This document shows, piece after piece, positions 22,977 through 32,763 of a stretch of 64,000 nucleotides of DNA (position 1 is the first letter of the stretch; each line of letters begins with the position of its first letter). The stretch lies in NCBI RefSeq assembly GCF_018424685.1, contig NZ_QTKX01000001.1, positions 2,170,001-2,234,000 of the forward strand, given 5' to 3'. Source of the DNA: Mesobacillus boroniphilus. GTDB taxonomy: Bacteria; Bacillota; Bacilli; Bacillales; Cytobacillaceae. The notes beneath the pieces were generated by a model that was not told the origin of the DNA, ran no database searches, and was given only the letters and a program-made list of their open reading frames with translations. A program made the translations under genes and the position numbers.

Positions 22977-25610
22977 TCAAATTGATTTAACCCATTCTTC
23001 AGCAAATTGAAGAGCATTGTCAAGTTTTGATGGGTCTTTTCCGCCAGCCTGTGCCATATCTGGACGGCCTCCGCCGCCTCCGCCGCAAATTGCCGCTGCT
23101 TCCTTGATCAGTTTTCCAGCTTGATAACCTCTTTTAATCAAGTCATCAGTTACTGCTGCAATCAGGTTTACTTTACTGCCATCAGTCATACCAAGCAGGA
23201 TAACAGCTGAGCCAAGCTTCTGCTTCAAGTCATCAGCCATATTTCGCAGGCTGTTCATATCAGCTGCTTCAACGCGCGCTGCCAGCAACTGGACACCGTT
23301 CACTTCTTTGACCTTGGAAGTTAGGCTTCCTGCTTCAATATTACCCAATTTAGCTGATAGAGATTCATTTTCGCGCTGAATCTGCTTCATTTCAATAAGC
23401 ATTGAGTCGATTCTGTTTGCAATTTCTTTAGGAGATGTCTTAAGTTTAGCTGCCGCATCTTTCAGGATGCTGATTTGATCATTCAGCACTTTGTAAGCTG
23501 CTTCGCCTGTTACAGCTTCAATCCTTCTTGTACCTGCACCAATGCCGCCCTCGGATACAATTTTGAACAATCCAATCACAGAAGTATTAGGAACATGGCA
23601 GCCTCCACAAAGCTCAAGACTGTAATCGCCAACTTTTACAACACGGACAATATCTCCGTATTTTTCGCCGAATAATGCCATTGCGCCCATTGCTTTCGCT
23701 TCAGCGATCGGCTTGAAGTTCGTCTCAACCTGGATGCTTCTCCAGATTTTTTCGTTAACGATTGATTCTACTTGCTCCAATTCATCTGCTGTGACCTGGC
23801 CGAAGTGGGAAAAATCGAAACGTAGTCTATCAGGCTCGACAAGAGATCCCGCCTGATTTACGTGACCTCCCAGTACATCCTTCAATGCCTGGTGTAGCAA
23901 GTGTGTTGCAGTATGATTCTTGATGATTCTCGAGCGATTATCCTGGTCAACTTTAGCTGTCACTTCAAGACGCTTCGTCACGGTGCCCTCTTCTACCACT
24001 GCATGGTGAAGGTTTTGTCCGTTAGGAGCTTTCTTTACGTCCTTGACCGATAGCTTCACGCCATTCGCTTCGATTGTTCCCTTGTCAGCGATCTGGCCAC
24101 CGCTTTCCGCATAGAAAGGTGTTACATCAAGGATAAAGTGAACTTCATCGCCAGCATTCGCTTCCTCAACAAGCTCGCCTTCCTTGACCAATGCAACAAT
24201 CTTGCCATTTGTTTCAAAATTTTCATAACCGACGAATTCACTGCTTTCTTTAATGTCGCCAAGAATGCCGCCTTGAACCTGCATGGAACCTACATCCTGA
24301 CGTGCAGCACGTGCTCTTTCACGCTGCAGTTCCATTTCTTTTTCAAAGCCTTCATGGTCGACCTTCAATCCTTCTTCTTCAGCATACTCTTCTGTTAATT
24401 CGACAGGGAACCCGTATGTGTCATAAAGACGGAAGACATCTTCTCCCTGGACCATGCCGCTGCCTTTTTCCTTTTCCTTCTTGATCAGCTCGGAAAGGAT
24501 TGCAAGGCCTTCATTAAGCGTTTCATGGAAGCGGTCTTCTTCGTTTTTGATGACTTTTTGGATGAATTCTGTCTTTTCTTTTACCTCTGGGTAGAAGTCA
24601 TGCATGATTTCACCGACAACAGGAACAAGCTCGTACATGAATGGACGGTTGATGTTCAGCTTTTTCGCATAACGTACAGCTCGGCGCAATAAACGACGAA
24701 GTACATAACCGCGGCCTTCGTTCGAAGGAAGTGCACCGTCACCGACAGCAAAAGCTACCGTACGAATGTGGTCGGCAATAACTTTGAATGCTTCATCCTT
24801 CTCTTTGGACTGTCCGTATTTTTCACCAGAGATTTCTTCAGTCGCATTGATGATTGGCATGAACAAATCTGTTTCAAAGTTTGTCGGAACGTCCTGAACC
24901 ACAGAAGCCATACGCTCAAGCCCCATACCTGTATCAATATTTTTCTTCGGCAGTGGAGTATATGTTCCATCAGGATTGTGGTTGAACTCGGAGAACACCA
25001 GGTTCCATACTTCTAAATAACGGTCATTTTCCCCGCCAGGGTATAATTCTGGATCTTCAGGATCATTGCCGTATTCAGGTCCTCTGTCATAGAAGATTTC
25101 CGTGTTTGGACCACTTGGGCCTTCACCGATATCCCAGAAGTTCCCTTCAAGGCGGATAATGCGCTCTTCAGGAATACCGATTTTCTCTCGCCAGATATTG
25201 AAAGCTTCATCGTCTTCGGGGTGAATTGTCACAGATAGCATTTCAGGATCAAAGCCAATCCACTTTTCATCCGTAAGGAATTCCCATGCGAATTCAATTG
25301 CTTCTACCTTGAAATAGTCACCGATCGAGAAGTTCCCGAGCATCTCAAAGAACGTGTGGTGGCGCGCTGTCTTGCCGACATTTTCGATATCGTTTGTACG
25401 AATAGATTTCTGAGCATTGGTGATCCGTGGATTTTCCGGTATGACACGGCCGTCAAAATACTTTTTCAGTGTTGCCACACCGCTGTTGATCCACAGTAGG
25501 GAAGGATCGTCATGCGGTACAAGTGACGCGCTTGGCTCGATCGCGTGGCCCTTTTCCTTAAAAAAATCAAGATACATTCTTCTGATTTCAGCACCTGTCA
25601 GTTTTTTCAT
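22977..25610 (-). CDS. alaS: Alanyl-tRNA synthetase
   Basis: 877 residues, full family length. The N-terminal class II catalytic core includes [39 protein letters not shown] and GMGLERM. The editing domain shows [11 protein letters not shown] (zinc-binding His pair) and [12 protein letters not shown] (Cys and His ligands). The C-terminal C-Ala domain ends with [15 protein letters not shown], the usual glycine-rich motif. AGGAGG lies before ATG at 25610. A T-box leader upstream makes expression respond to uncharged tRNA-Ala. Confidence 0.98.
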   Translation of the reverse strand: MKKLTGAEIRRMYLDFFKEKGHAIEPSASLVPHDDPSLLWINSGVATLKKYFDGRVIPENPRITNAQKSIRTNDIENVGKTARHHTFFEMLGNFSIGDYFKVEAIEFAWEFLTDEKWIGFDPEMLSVTIHPEDDEAFNIWREKIGIPEERIIRLEGNFWDIGEGPSGPNTEIFYDRGPEYGNDPEDPELYPGGENDRYLEVWNLVFSEFNHNPDGTYTPLPKKNIDTGMGLERMASVVQDVPTNFETDLFMPIINATEEISGEKYGQSKEKDEAFKVIADHIRTVAFAVGDGALPSNEGRGYVLRRLLRRAVRYAKKLNINRPFMYELVPVVGEIMHDFYPEVKEKTEFIQKVIKNEEDRFHETLNEGLAILSELIKKEKEKGSGMVQGEDVFRLYDTYGFPVELTEEYAEEEGLKVDHEGFEKEMELQRERARAARQDVGSMQVQGGILGDIKESSEFVGYENFETNGKIVALVKEGELVEEANAGDEVHFILDVTPFYAESGGQIADKGTIEANGVKLSVKDVKKAPNGQNLHHAVVEEGTVTKRLEVTAKVDQDNRSRIIKNHTATHLLHQALKDVLGGHVNQAGSLVEPDRLRFDFSHFGQVTADELEQVESIVNEKIWRSIQVETNFKPIAEAKAMGAMALFGEKYGDIVRVVKVGDYSLELCGGCHVPNTSVIGLFKIVSEGGIGAGTRRIEAVTGEAAYKVLNDQISILKDAAAKLKTSPKEIANRIDSMLIEMKQIQRENESLSAKLGNIEAGSLTSKVKEVNGVQLLAARVEAADMNSLRNMADDLKQKLGSAVILLGMTDGSKVNLIAAVTDDLIKRGYQAGKLIKEAAAICGGGGGGRPDMAQAGGKDPSKLDNALQFAEEWVKSI

Positions 25611-25671
25611 AAAACTAACCTCCTAAACCCAATTGAAATTTAAGCTTTCAGGGATTTTAGGCAACAAAAAA

Positions 25672-25910
25672 AGCCCTCATCCCTGGACAGGGACGAGAGC
25701 TTGCTCGCGGTACCACCCTGATTATGGACGCAAAGACGTGCGCCCATCTCTCAAAAACGCTTTAACGCAGCTGCTACGGCAGGTTTTGCCTGCACTCCGG
25801 AATAGCTTTCTGTTATCCTTCATCGGGAATTCTTGCAGCCTTGGAATCCCTCTCTGGACGATGGTCTATAACATACTCGTTCCTTCTACATTTTTCGAAT
25901 TATTAATCTA
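25672..25910 (-). promoter_or_regulatory. T-box leader of alaS
   Basis: The minus strand carries the T-box sequence AGGGTGGTACCGCG (25706-25719), followed by a terminator with stem AGCTCTCGTCCCTG/CAGGGATGAGGGCT and seven T residues. Upstream structured sequence forms Stem I. Uncharged tRNA-Ala pairing at the specifier loop should favour the antiterminator. I could not assign the specifier codon with confidence. Confidence 0.93.
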
Positions 25911-25917
25911 TAGCCGA

Positions 25918-25946
25918 ATTATATATAGCCGCTTGCCGTTTGTCAA
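25918..25946 (-). promoter_or_regulatory. Promoter of alaS
   Basis: Consensus sigma-A promoter on the minus strand: TTGACA, 17 bp, TATAAT, placed just after the yrrI stop. Confidence 0.9.
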
Positions 25947-25961
25947 ACGACTTGGCAAAAA

Positions 25962-27041
25962 TTATGTTGGTCGCGCTTTCTTTCTCTCCAGTATGATATG
26001 GTCTTTTGCGTGAATCAATGCCGCCCTCAATACGACCAGAACGGGAACGGCTAGTATCAATCCCAGGATACCGCCCACTTCTTCCCCTGCTAACAGCGCA
26101 AACATGATCATCAGAGGATGCATGTGCAGGCTTTTACCTACAATCAGTGGGGATAGAATATTCCCCTCGAGGAATTGAAGTGAAAAGACAATCACGAGTG
26201 ATAGAACCACCATTTTTACTGACATTGTCGCGGCAATAATCACAGCCGGGATGGCACCGATGATTGGCCCGAAATAAGGAATCACATTCGTTATCCCGAC
26301 AATTGCTCCAAGCAGAAGCGAATACTTTATGCCCGCCATCCAAAAAAACAATGAGGATAGTACTCCAATAATGAGACAAATGAGCAGCTGGCCGCGGATA
26401 TAGCTGCCCAGCGATTTGTCGACTTCATGCAGGAACTTGGTGCCTGGCTGCCTCCACTGCCGTGGTGTGATATACCACGCCGCTTTTTTCATGACATCAA
26501 AATCCTTCAGCATGTAAAAAGCGATAAACGGGATCACGGCAATCGTCAGGATGGAATTTACGAGATCCATCAGGAATGCCATCGAACCCGCGAGCACACC
26601 ATCAAGCCATTGTTCCATCCTGTTGATTCCATCCTCAATTCTTTCGTGGATACCTGCTGGCCAGGTAGAGGTCTGGTCGACAATATTATTGACCATTTGT
26701 TTATATTGCTCGGCGAAATACGGAGCATTTTCTGCCAAGTCGCCCAGCTGGTGGATCAGTGCTGGTATCCCTTTGTAAAAAGCAAAGCCGGCCCCGCCAA
26801 AGAACAAGATATAGATGATCAAGATAGATACTCCGCGATGAAGTCCTTTTTGGTGAAGGGCCTCTACGATAGGATGCAGCAAATATGTAATGAATGCAGC
26901 CACTGAAAAAGGCACAAGCAGCGAAAGCAGTACTTCCAAAAAAGGAACCCATATGGACTGCAATTTAATGAAAACATATAGAACAATGAATAAAAGGAGA
27001 AGAAATCCAAGCCGGTAATACCATTTCATCTGGATATTCAT
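25962..27041 (-). CDS. yrrI: AI-2E family transporter YrrI
   Basis: A 359-residue polytopic membrane protein of the AI-2E (PerM) family: paired hydrophobic segments at the N-terminus (YYRLGFLLLLFIVLYVFIK, then VPFLEVLLSLLVPFSVAAF), the family motif region LLGAIVGITNVIPYFGPIIGAIP, and VLSLVIVFSLQFLEGNILSPLIVG. Members export small molecules or sodium; substrate here is unknown. ATG at 27041 has GGAGGG nine bases upstream, and that ribosome site can pair with a CCTCCTTTC stretch 16 bases earlier in the mRNA. Same place as B. subtilis yrrI, before alaS. Confidence 0.9.
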   Translation of the reverse strand: MNIQMKWYYRLGFLLLLFIVLYVFIKLQSIWVPFLEVLLSLLVPFSVAAFITYLLHPIVEALHQKGLHRGVSILIIYILFFGGAGFAFYKGIPALIHQLGDLAENAPYFAEQYKQMVNNIVDQTSTWPAGIHERIEDGINRMEQWLDGVLAGSMAFLMDLVNSILTIAVIPFIAFYMLKDFDVMKKAAWYITPRQWRQPGTKFLHEVDKSLGSYIRGQLLICLIIGVLSSLFFWMAGIKYSLLLGAIVGITNVIPYFGPIIGAIPAVIIAATMSVKMVVLSLVIVFSLQFLEGNILSPLIVGKSLHMHPLMIMFALLAGEEVGGILGLILAVPVLVVLRAALIHAKDHIILERKKARPT

Positions 27042-27051
27042 CCATCTTCGC

Positions 27052-27084
27052 CCTCCTTCCTGTTTATTCTTAAGAGAAAGGAGG
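27052..27084 (-). promoter_or_regulatory. Possible ribosome-site hairpin upstream of yrrI
   Basis: In the yrrI mRNA, CCTCCTTTC (27076-27084 on the minus strand) can pair with GGAAGGAGG (27052-27060), nine pairs with one G-U, around a 15-base loop. This would hide the yrrI ribosome site. Confidence 0.5.
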
Positions 27085-27130
27085 TGGATTATACATTTTG
27101 GCCTTGCTTGGATATTTTTTAAGCAGTCCT

Positions 27131-27262
27131 TTTCGATTTAATAGCGAAAGGTTCTTTTTTATAGCGAAATTTTTAATAATATAGCGAAAAACTTTTTATT
27201 ATAGCGAAATTCTTAATATTATAGCCAAAAAGGATTTTTTATAGCGACTTGGAAATTATCAG
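27131..27262. repeat. 20-bp tandem array of ATAGCGAAA
   Basis: ATAGCGAAA or a one- to two-base variant starts at 27141, 27161, 27181, 27201, 27221 and 27241, exactly every 20 bp, separated by T/A-rich spacers; degenerate units flank it (TTTCGATTTA at 27131, TCAGCGATTT near 27259). It occupies the gap between the yrzQ terminator and the yrrI leader. No inverted symmetry that would make a terminator. Confidence 0.9.
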
Positions 27263-27288
27263 CGATTTTTTCCAATCTGACAGTAAAA

Positions 27289-27314
27289 AATCCCTTGCAA
27301 TTACGCAAGGGATT
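27289..27314 (-). terminator. Terminator of yrzQ
   Basis: Perfect 10-bp stem AATCCCTTGC/GCAAGGGATT, 6-base loop, six T residues on the minus strand. Confidence 0.9.
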
Positions 27315-27331
27315 AGGTTTGATTATCCGGA

Positions 27332-27466
27332 CTAGAATAAAGCTCTCGTCATCTTTCTGCCAAGCCTCTTCATTTTTCTGCCAGACATCATATTGTTGTT
27401 GGAAGCATAGTTGATTGCTGCCATTCCAGCACCAATAGCAATTACGGAGGTTAACATTCTATTCAT
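27332..27466 (-). CDS. yrzQ: YrzQ-type small protein (DUF3918)
   Basis: A 44-residue protein: MNRMLTSVIAIGAGMAAINY, then a basic tail (MSGRKMKRLGRKMTRALF). Short hydrophobic start and basic amphipathic end, as in DUF3918 proteins. AGAGGTGG lies upstream of ATG, and a strong terminator follows. It lies in the yrrD-yrrI interval where B. subtilis has yrzQ and yrzR. Function unknown. Too short for usual length cut-offs. Confidence 0.8.
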   Translation of the reverse strand: MNRMLTSVIAIGAGMAAINYASNNNMMSGRKMKRLGRKMTRALF

Positions 27467-27489
27467 ATGCGCCACCTCTTTCATTTATT

Positions 27490-27681
27490 TTACATGCCGT
27501 ATTGACGTTGATCTTCTTCAAATAAATCATCAAGTGAGCTCAATGTTCCATCCTCTTCGACTTGATGGGTATGGATCAAACCTTTGTTTAGAGACAGTTC
27601 TATGAAGCAATTCCAGCAGTAATATTGGTTGATGCCAATTTTACCTATATCCTTGCTTCTGCAATTGGGACAACTTAACAT
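27490..27681 (-). CDS. yrzR: YrzR-type zinc-ribbon protein
   Basis: A 63-residue protein with two Cys pairs, CPNC at residues 4-7 and CWNC at about 22-25, forming a probable zinc ribbon, followed by an acidic tail (SSLDDLFEEDQRQ). It fits YrzR by position and by the MLSCPNCRSKDIGKIGINQY opening. Function unknown. It starts nine bases after yrrD. Confidence 0.78.
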   Translation of the reverse strand: MLSCPNCRSKDIGKIGINQYYCWNCFIELSLNKGLIHTHQVEEDGTLSSLDDLFEEDQRQYGM

Positions 27682-27690
27682 AAGGACACC

Positions 27691-28167
27691 TCATCTCGAT
27701 TTGACAGTGACGACGATGGCATCCCTTCCGATTGCAGGTGGACCAGTGGTCTTTATGACACGCTTCCCATTCGCGATATCCGAAAAAAAGCCATCCGTTA
27801 ATTCGTACCCTACAATCGTGCCCAATTCTTCCATAAAATATACATCCTCCAACAGGCCAAGCTGTTCTCCTTCTTTCGAAAGAAGCTTTTTCCCAGCAAG
27901 GCTCTGATTATGTTCGAATGTATATTCCGGCTCTGCCTCCAAACGTTCCAAGGCTGACTTGTCCTTCACCATGACTCCATCTTCACCAAAGGATGAAACC
28001 TGGTCCACTTTCACCTGAAACGTTTTCTTGATGAACGCACCTTTTTTTACAAGTAAGCCTACTACGCTTCCATTGCCGGAAATGCTCACATCACAAACTT
28101 CGCCCAGTTTTTGACCACTCGTCAATTCATATACTGGCAGTCCCTTTAAAAGTGAAAATGTCCGCAA
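27691..28167 (-). CDS. yrrD: PRC-barrel domain protein YrrD
   Basis: A 158-residue protein with two PRC-barrel repeats: KGLPVYELTSGQKLGEVCDV near the start and GKKLLSKEGEQLGLLEDVYF in the second half. I chose TTG at 28167 because AAAGGCGG lies about eight bases upstream and because longer frames run back through the recD2 terminator (28249-28275), which should not be in coding mRNA. PRC barrels occur in photosynthetic, ribosomal (RimM) and sporulation proteins; the role here is unknown. Confidence 0.82.
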   Translation of the reverse strand: MRTFSLLKGLPVYELTSGQKLGEVCDVSISGNGSVVGLLVKKGAFIKKTFQVKVDQVSSFGEDGVMVKDKSALERLEAEPEYTFEHNQSLAGKKLLSKEGEQLGLLEDVYFMEELGTIVGYELTDGFFSDIANGKRVIKTTGPPAIGRDAIVVTVKSR

Positions 28168-28242
28168 AAGTGTGTCCCGCCTTTCCCGAACAGTCTTAGT
28201 TTCCACTGACTGCGGCAAATTCATGAGGTGTAAGGTTTTCCA

Positions 28243-28275
28243 TAAAAAAAGAATCCGCAATTATTGCAGATTCTT
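28243..28275 (-). terminator. Terminator of recD2
   Basis: Minus strand stem AAGAATCTGCAAT/ATTGCGGATTCTT (one mismatch-tolerant position) with a short loop, then seven T residues; it begins in the recD2 stop codon. Confidence 0.85.
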
Positions 28276-30739
28276 ATGCATCCTTTTCATCCATAAAATC
28301 ATAAGGAGTCAGGTTGCCCATTCCAATCATCGGATCAGCGCTTTTGATGATTTCAATGTAATCCACTTCGTCCTCATTGCCGGTAGTATCTTCATTTTGG
28401 AGTTTATTTTCCAACTGAGGCTCGCTTTGATTCTTTTTATCTGCTTCATCTTGCAATTCAGGCAGTAATTGTACAAGCTTCTCAACGAGTGTTGTGTTCC
28501 TTGCGGTATCTTCACCACGTTCAATCCCAATTTTAAGTGCTTCTTCTTCACCAACAAGAATGAGGAATTGCTTGCTCCTTGTGATTGCTGTGTAAATCAG
28601 ATTCCTGCGGAGCATCCTGTAATAGCTTTTTACCACAGGCAGGACGACAATTGGAAATTCACTGCCCTGGGATTTATGCACTGAACAGCAATAAGCGTGG
28701 GTGATTTGTGACAGATCCGGCCTGTTATATGTGACTTCAATGCCGTCGAAGGAAACAATCAGCTGGTCCTGTTTTTCCGTGTTTTCCTTTGCGTAAAAAA
28801 TGGCTACTACCTCGCCCATATCCCCGTTGAACACATTAGCTTCAGGCTGGTTCACCAGCTGGAGGACTTTATCGCCAATCCGGTATTTCACATCGCCAAA
28901 CGCAAGCTCTTTCCTGGTTCCATCTGAATTCGGATTAAAAAGATCCTGCAACAGCTCGTTCAGACGGTCAATGCCGGCTGGGCCACGGTACATTGGTGCC
29001 AGCACCTGGATGTTCCTTGGGGAATACCCCTTCTTCTTTGCGTTGGCAACCACCTTTTCGACTACCTGGGGAATCTGGCTTGTCGTACATTTTATAAAAG
29101 AACGGTCAGGCTGTTGGGAGGAAATATCGTCTGGCAAATACCCTTTTTTGATTTGGTGGGCAAGTTCGATAATCGATGAACCTTCTGCCTGCCTGTAGAT
29201 GTCCGTCAGCCTTACCGTCGGGACCCTTCCAGAATCCAATAGATCCTTCAAGACCTGGCCCGGTCCTACTGAAGGGAGCTGATCTTCATCACCCACGACG
29301 ATGACCTGAATATTATCAGGGAGCGATTTGAATAATTGATGGGCCAGCCATATATCAACCATCGAGGTTTCATCAATAATCAAAATCTTTCCCTCGAGCG
29401 GCTGGTCTTCATTATGATCAAAGCCTTCCGCACCATTCCAGCGCAGCAGCCTATGGATGGTCACAGCAGGCAGTCCGGTTGACTCAGTCATCCTCTTTGC
29501 CGCACGACCAGTCGGAGCTGCAAGCAGGAACGGATAAGGCTCTTCTTTTTTATAATCTTTTGGTTCCAGAGAACAGCCATGCAGCTCGGCATATAGCTCA
29601 ACGATTCCCTTAATAACCGTCGTTTTACCTGTGCCGGGACCGCCAGTCAAGATCATCATCGGTGACATCAGAGCTGTCTGGATCGCATCCTTCTGACTTG
29701 GACCGTATTGGACACCCAGACGTTCCTCAAGATTTCCGAGTGCAAGGAGAAACTCTGATTCGGGAAATTGATTTTCGTATTCTGTTTGCTCAAGGATCCT
29801 TTTAATGTTGGCAATCAGGCCTTTTTCGGAATAATAAAGGGATGGCAGATAGATTCTCTGTTCTTCGGCAACCAGCTTTCCTTCTTCACCCAGCTTGATG
29901 ATTTGGTTCGAGATATCAGTAAATTCAATCTCGATATTCTGATTGTCTTCAAGCAGCTTTTTTACCTCCACGAGCAGCTCTTCCGCTTCCATGAAAACAT
30001 GCCCACCCTGGATGCTTGAATTCTCAAGTGCATAAAGACAGGCAGCCTTGATACGGTCCGGATGGTTACCTGTTAATCCGAGTTGGCTGCCCAGTTCATC
30101 AGCCCTTCCGAAACCGATGCCTTCGATGTCCTCTACAAGCTTATAAGGATTGTTCTGAATAACGTCAATAGCCTGTTCCTTGTATACCTGATAAATTTTC
30201 ATCGACAGCTGCGGGCCAAAGCCATATTCGTTCAATGCGACCATTACTTGTTCAAGGCCCTGATGTTCCATCAATGTGTCATAAAGTTCCTTTGCTTTTT
30301 CTGGGGCCAGCTTCGGAATTTGGTCAAGGACGGATGGATTCTCGATAATCCTCGTTATGGCCTTTTCTCCAAGTGTATCGACGATTTTCTCTGCTGTTTT
30401 CTTCCCGATTCCTTTGAAGAGATCACTTGATAGGTAGCTGATGATTCCCTGCTTTGATTGTGGCAGGTCTTTACGGAAATGAGTCGCATGGAATTGTGCG
30501 CCGAACTTGGGGTGTTCTTTTACCTCACCAAAGAAAATATAAGTCTCCTGCTCATGAATCCGGGGGAAATACCCAGTGATGACGGCTTCTTTATCCTCGT
30601 ACTGTTCATTTGTTTCCTCGACCCTGATCCTCAGGACTGTGTATAGATTTTGTTCATTATGGAAAATGGTAACAAGATGCTTACCTTTCATGAACTTACC
30701 CTGTTCTGAAAACAAATCAAGTGAGTCCTGTTTGTCCAA
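28274..30739 (-). CDS. recD2: RecD2 DNA helicase
   Basis: An 821-residue SF1B 5'-3' helicase (YrrC) acting in replication fork maintenance and repair without RecBC. An N-terminal OB/helix-hairpin-helix region (IGKKTAEKIVDTLG, IEGIGFGRADELG) precedes the motor: Walker A GGPGTGKTT, Walker B IIDETSMVD, motif III VVGDEDQLPSVGPG, and the C-terminal THAYCCSVHKSQGSEFP and YTAITRSKQ motifs. TTG start at 30739 with AAGGGGG upstream. A charged C-terminal tail of about 60 residues is extra to the motor. It follows yrrB by 32 bases. Confidence 0.96.
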   Translation of the reverse strand: MDKQDSLDLFSEQGKFMKGKHLVTIFHNEQNLYTVLRIRVEETNEQYEDKEAVITGYFPRIHEQETYIFFGEVKEHPKFGAQFHATHFRKDLPQSKQGIISYLSSDLFKGIGKKTAEKIVDTLGEKAITRIIENPSVLDQIPKLAPEKAKELYDTLMEHQGLEQVMVALNEYGFGPQLSMKIYQVYKEQAIDVIQNNPYKLVEDIEGIGFGRADELGSQLGLTGNHPDRIKAACLYALENSSIQGGHVFMEAEELLVEVKKLLEDNQNIEIEFTDISNQIIKLGEEGKLVAEEQRIYLPSLYYSEKGLIANIKRILEQTEYENQFPESEFLLALGNLEERLGVQYGPSQKDAIQTALMSPMMILTGGPGTGKTTVIKGIVELYAELHGCSLEPKDYKKEEPYPFLLAAPTGRAAKRMTESTGLPAVTIHRLLRWNGAEGFDHNEDQPLEGKILIIDETSMVDIWLAHQLFKSLPDNIQVIVVGDEDQLPSVGPGQVLKDLLDSGRVPTVRLTDIYRQAEGSSIIELAHQIKKGYLPDDISSQQPDRSFIKCTTSQIPQVVEKVVANAKKKGYSPRNIQVLAPMYRGPAGIDRLNELLQDLFNPNSDGTRKELAFGDVKYRIGDKVLQLVNQPEANVFNGDMGEVVAIFYAKENTEKQDQLIVSFDGIEVTYNRPDLSQITHAYCCSVHKSQGSEFPIVVLPVVKSYYRMLRRNLIYTAITRSKQFLILVGEEEALKIGIERGEDTARNTTLVEKLVQLLPELQDEADKKNQSEPQLENKLQNEDTTGNEDEVDYIEIIKSADPMIGMGNLTPYDFMDEKDA

Positions 30740-30771
30740 AGTACTTCCCCCTTTCCTTCAATTCAACTTAT

Positions 30772-31431
30772 TTAACGGAGATCTTGTCCCTCAATCAATT
30801 TCTTGCCGTGGCCTGCGAGCAAGTGGTCTGGCTGGATTTCCAATGCACGATTGAACATCTCGAGCGCTTTTTCACCATTTTCTTTGTAGCCATAAGCTAC
30901 GCCAAGATTATAGAGGGCGTCCGCATGCTGCGGGTCCAGCGAGATTGCCAGTTCTAGGGCTTTAATCGCTTCGTCGATAAAAGCTTCCCTGGCGAGACAA
31001 AGCCCATATTGGAAATGGGCTTCAGCATCATTTTCTAGAAGTTCCGTGCTGCGTTGTAAATATGGCAGAGCAAGCTTGTTGCTGCCCATCTGCACGAGGG
31101 TCATACCCAGCATGAAAAAATTGTCTCCATTGTCCAGCCCTTTTTTCATGGCTAGCTCAAACATATTTTTGGCATCCTCGAAGTGCTGGTTATCATAATA
31201 CACACTACCCTTGCTGTAATAGGCTGCGGTTGCATTCTCATCTATGCTGATCGCTTTATCGTAAAACGTCATTGCTCTTTCAGTATCACCCACGGCGGTG
31301 AGGACGTTCCCAAAATTTATGTATGCAACTGGATCTTCTGGCTGAGCCTCAATCGCTTCAGCGAATGTCTTGGCAGCCTCTTCCCATTTACCTTCTTTCA
31401 TTAACTCAATACCTGTCTGGTTTTTATCCAT
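30772..31431 (-). CDS. yrrB: TPR repeat protein YrrB
   Basis: A 219-residue protein made of about six tetratricopeptide repeats, for example EAAKTFAEAIEAQPEDPVAYINFGNVL spread over residues 18-45 and ALYNLGVAYGYKENGEKALEMF near the C-terminus. ATG at 31431 has GGAGTG six bases upstream; the longer open frame adds 45 unlikely residues. TPR proteins are scaffolds; B. subtilis YrrB has been studied structurally, and its place by mnmA/yrvO suggests a link to tRNA thiolation or wall genes, not proven. Confidence 0.9.
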   Translation of the reverse strand: MDKNQTGIELMKEGKWEEAAKTFAEAIEAQPEDPVAYINFGNVLTAVGDTERAMTFYDKAISIDENATAAYYSKGSVYYDNQHFEDAKNMFELAMKKGLDNGDNFFMLGMTLVQMGSNKLALPYLQRSTELLENDAEAHFQYGLCLAREAFIDEAIKALELAISLDPQHADALYNLGVAYGYKENGEKALEMFNRALEIQPDHLLAGHGKKLIEGQDLR

Positions 31432-31565
31432 TTCTAACACTCCATTCTCCATGAAAGTATACCATATTAAGGAAGGATCCAGACTCTCTTCGAGCACTTC
31501 CCAATTAAAACAGTAACGATAAATTACTATCAGTTTTGCAAGCAAAAAGAGCCTAGTCCAAAACA

Positions 31566-31596
31566 ATCCCCGGCGAAGCTGGCCCGCCGGGGATTT
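31566..31596 (-). terminator. Terminator of mnmA
   Basis: Perfect 11-bp GC-rich stem AATCCCCGGCG/CGCCGGGGATT, 9-base loop, tail ATTGTTTTGG on the minus strand. Confidence 0.75.
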
Positions 31597-31604
31597 TATC
31601 AGGA

Positions 31605-32726
<1,122 letters not shown>

Positions 32727-32763
32727 TCACCTCTTTTCTCTTCCTTTAAAACTTATTCTTCCC

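Noticed and set aside
27086-27172. Possible plus-strand ORF behind AAAGGAGGTGG (27077-27087)
   Set aside because: The spacing to the only start (TTG) is about 13 bases and the ORF runs into the 20-bp array; the sequence is better explained as the anti-ribosome-site part of the yrrI leader.
27131-27262. CRISPR array or terminator cluster
   Set aside because: The 20-bp period leaves spacers of about 11 AT-rich bases, and units have no inverted symmetry.
31540-31553. Sequence AAAAAGAGCC as the end of another MITE
   Set aside because: No partner end or matching 8-bp flank was found within 300 bp upstream.
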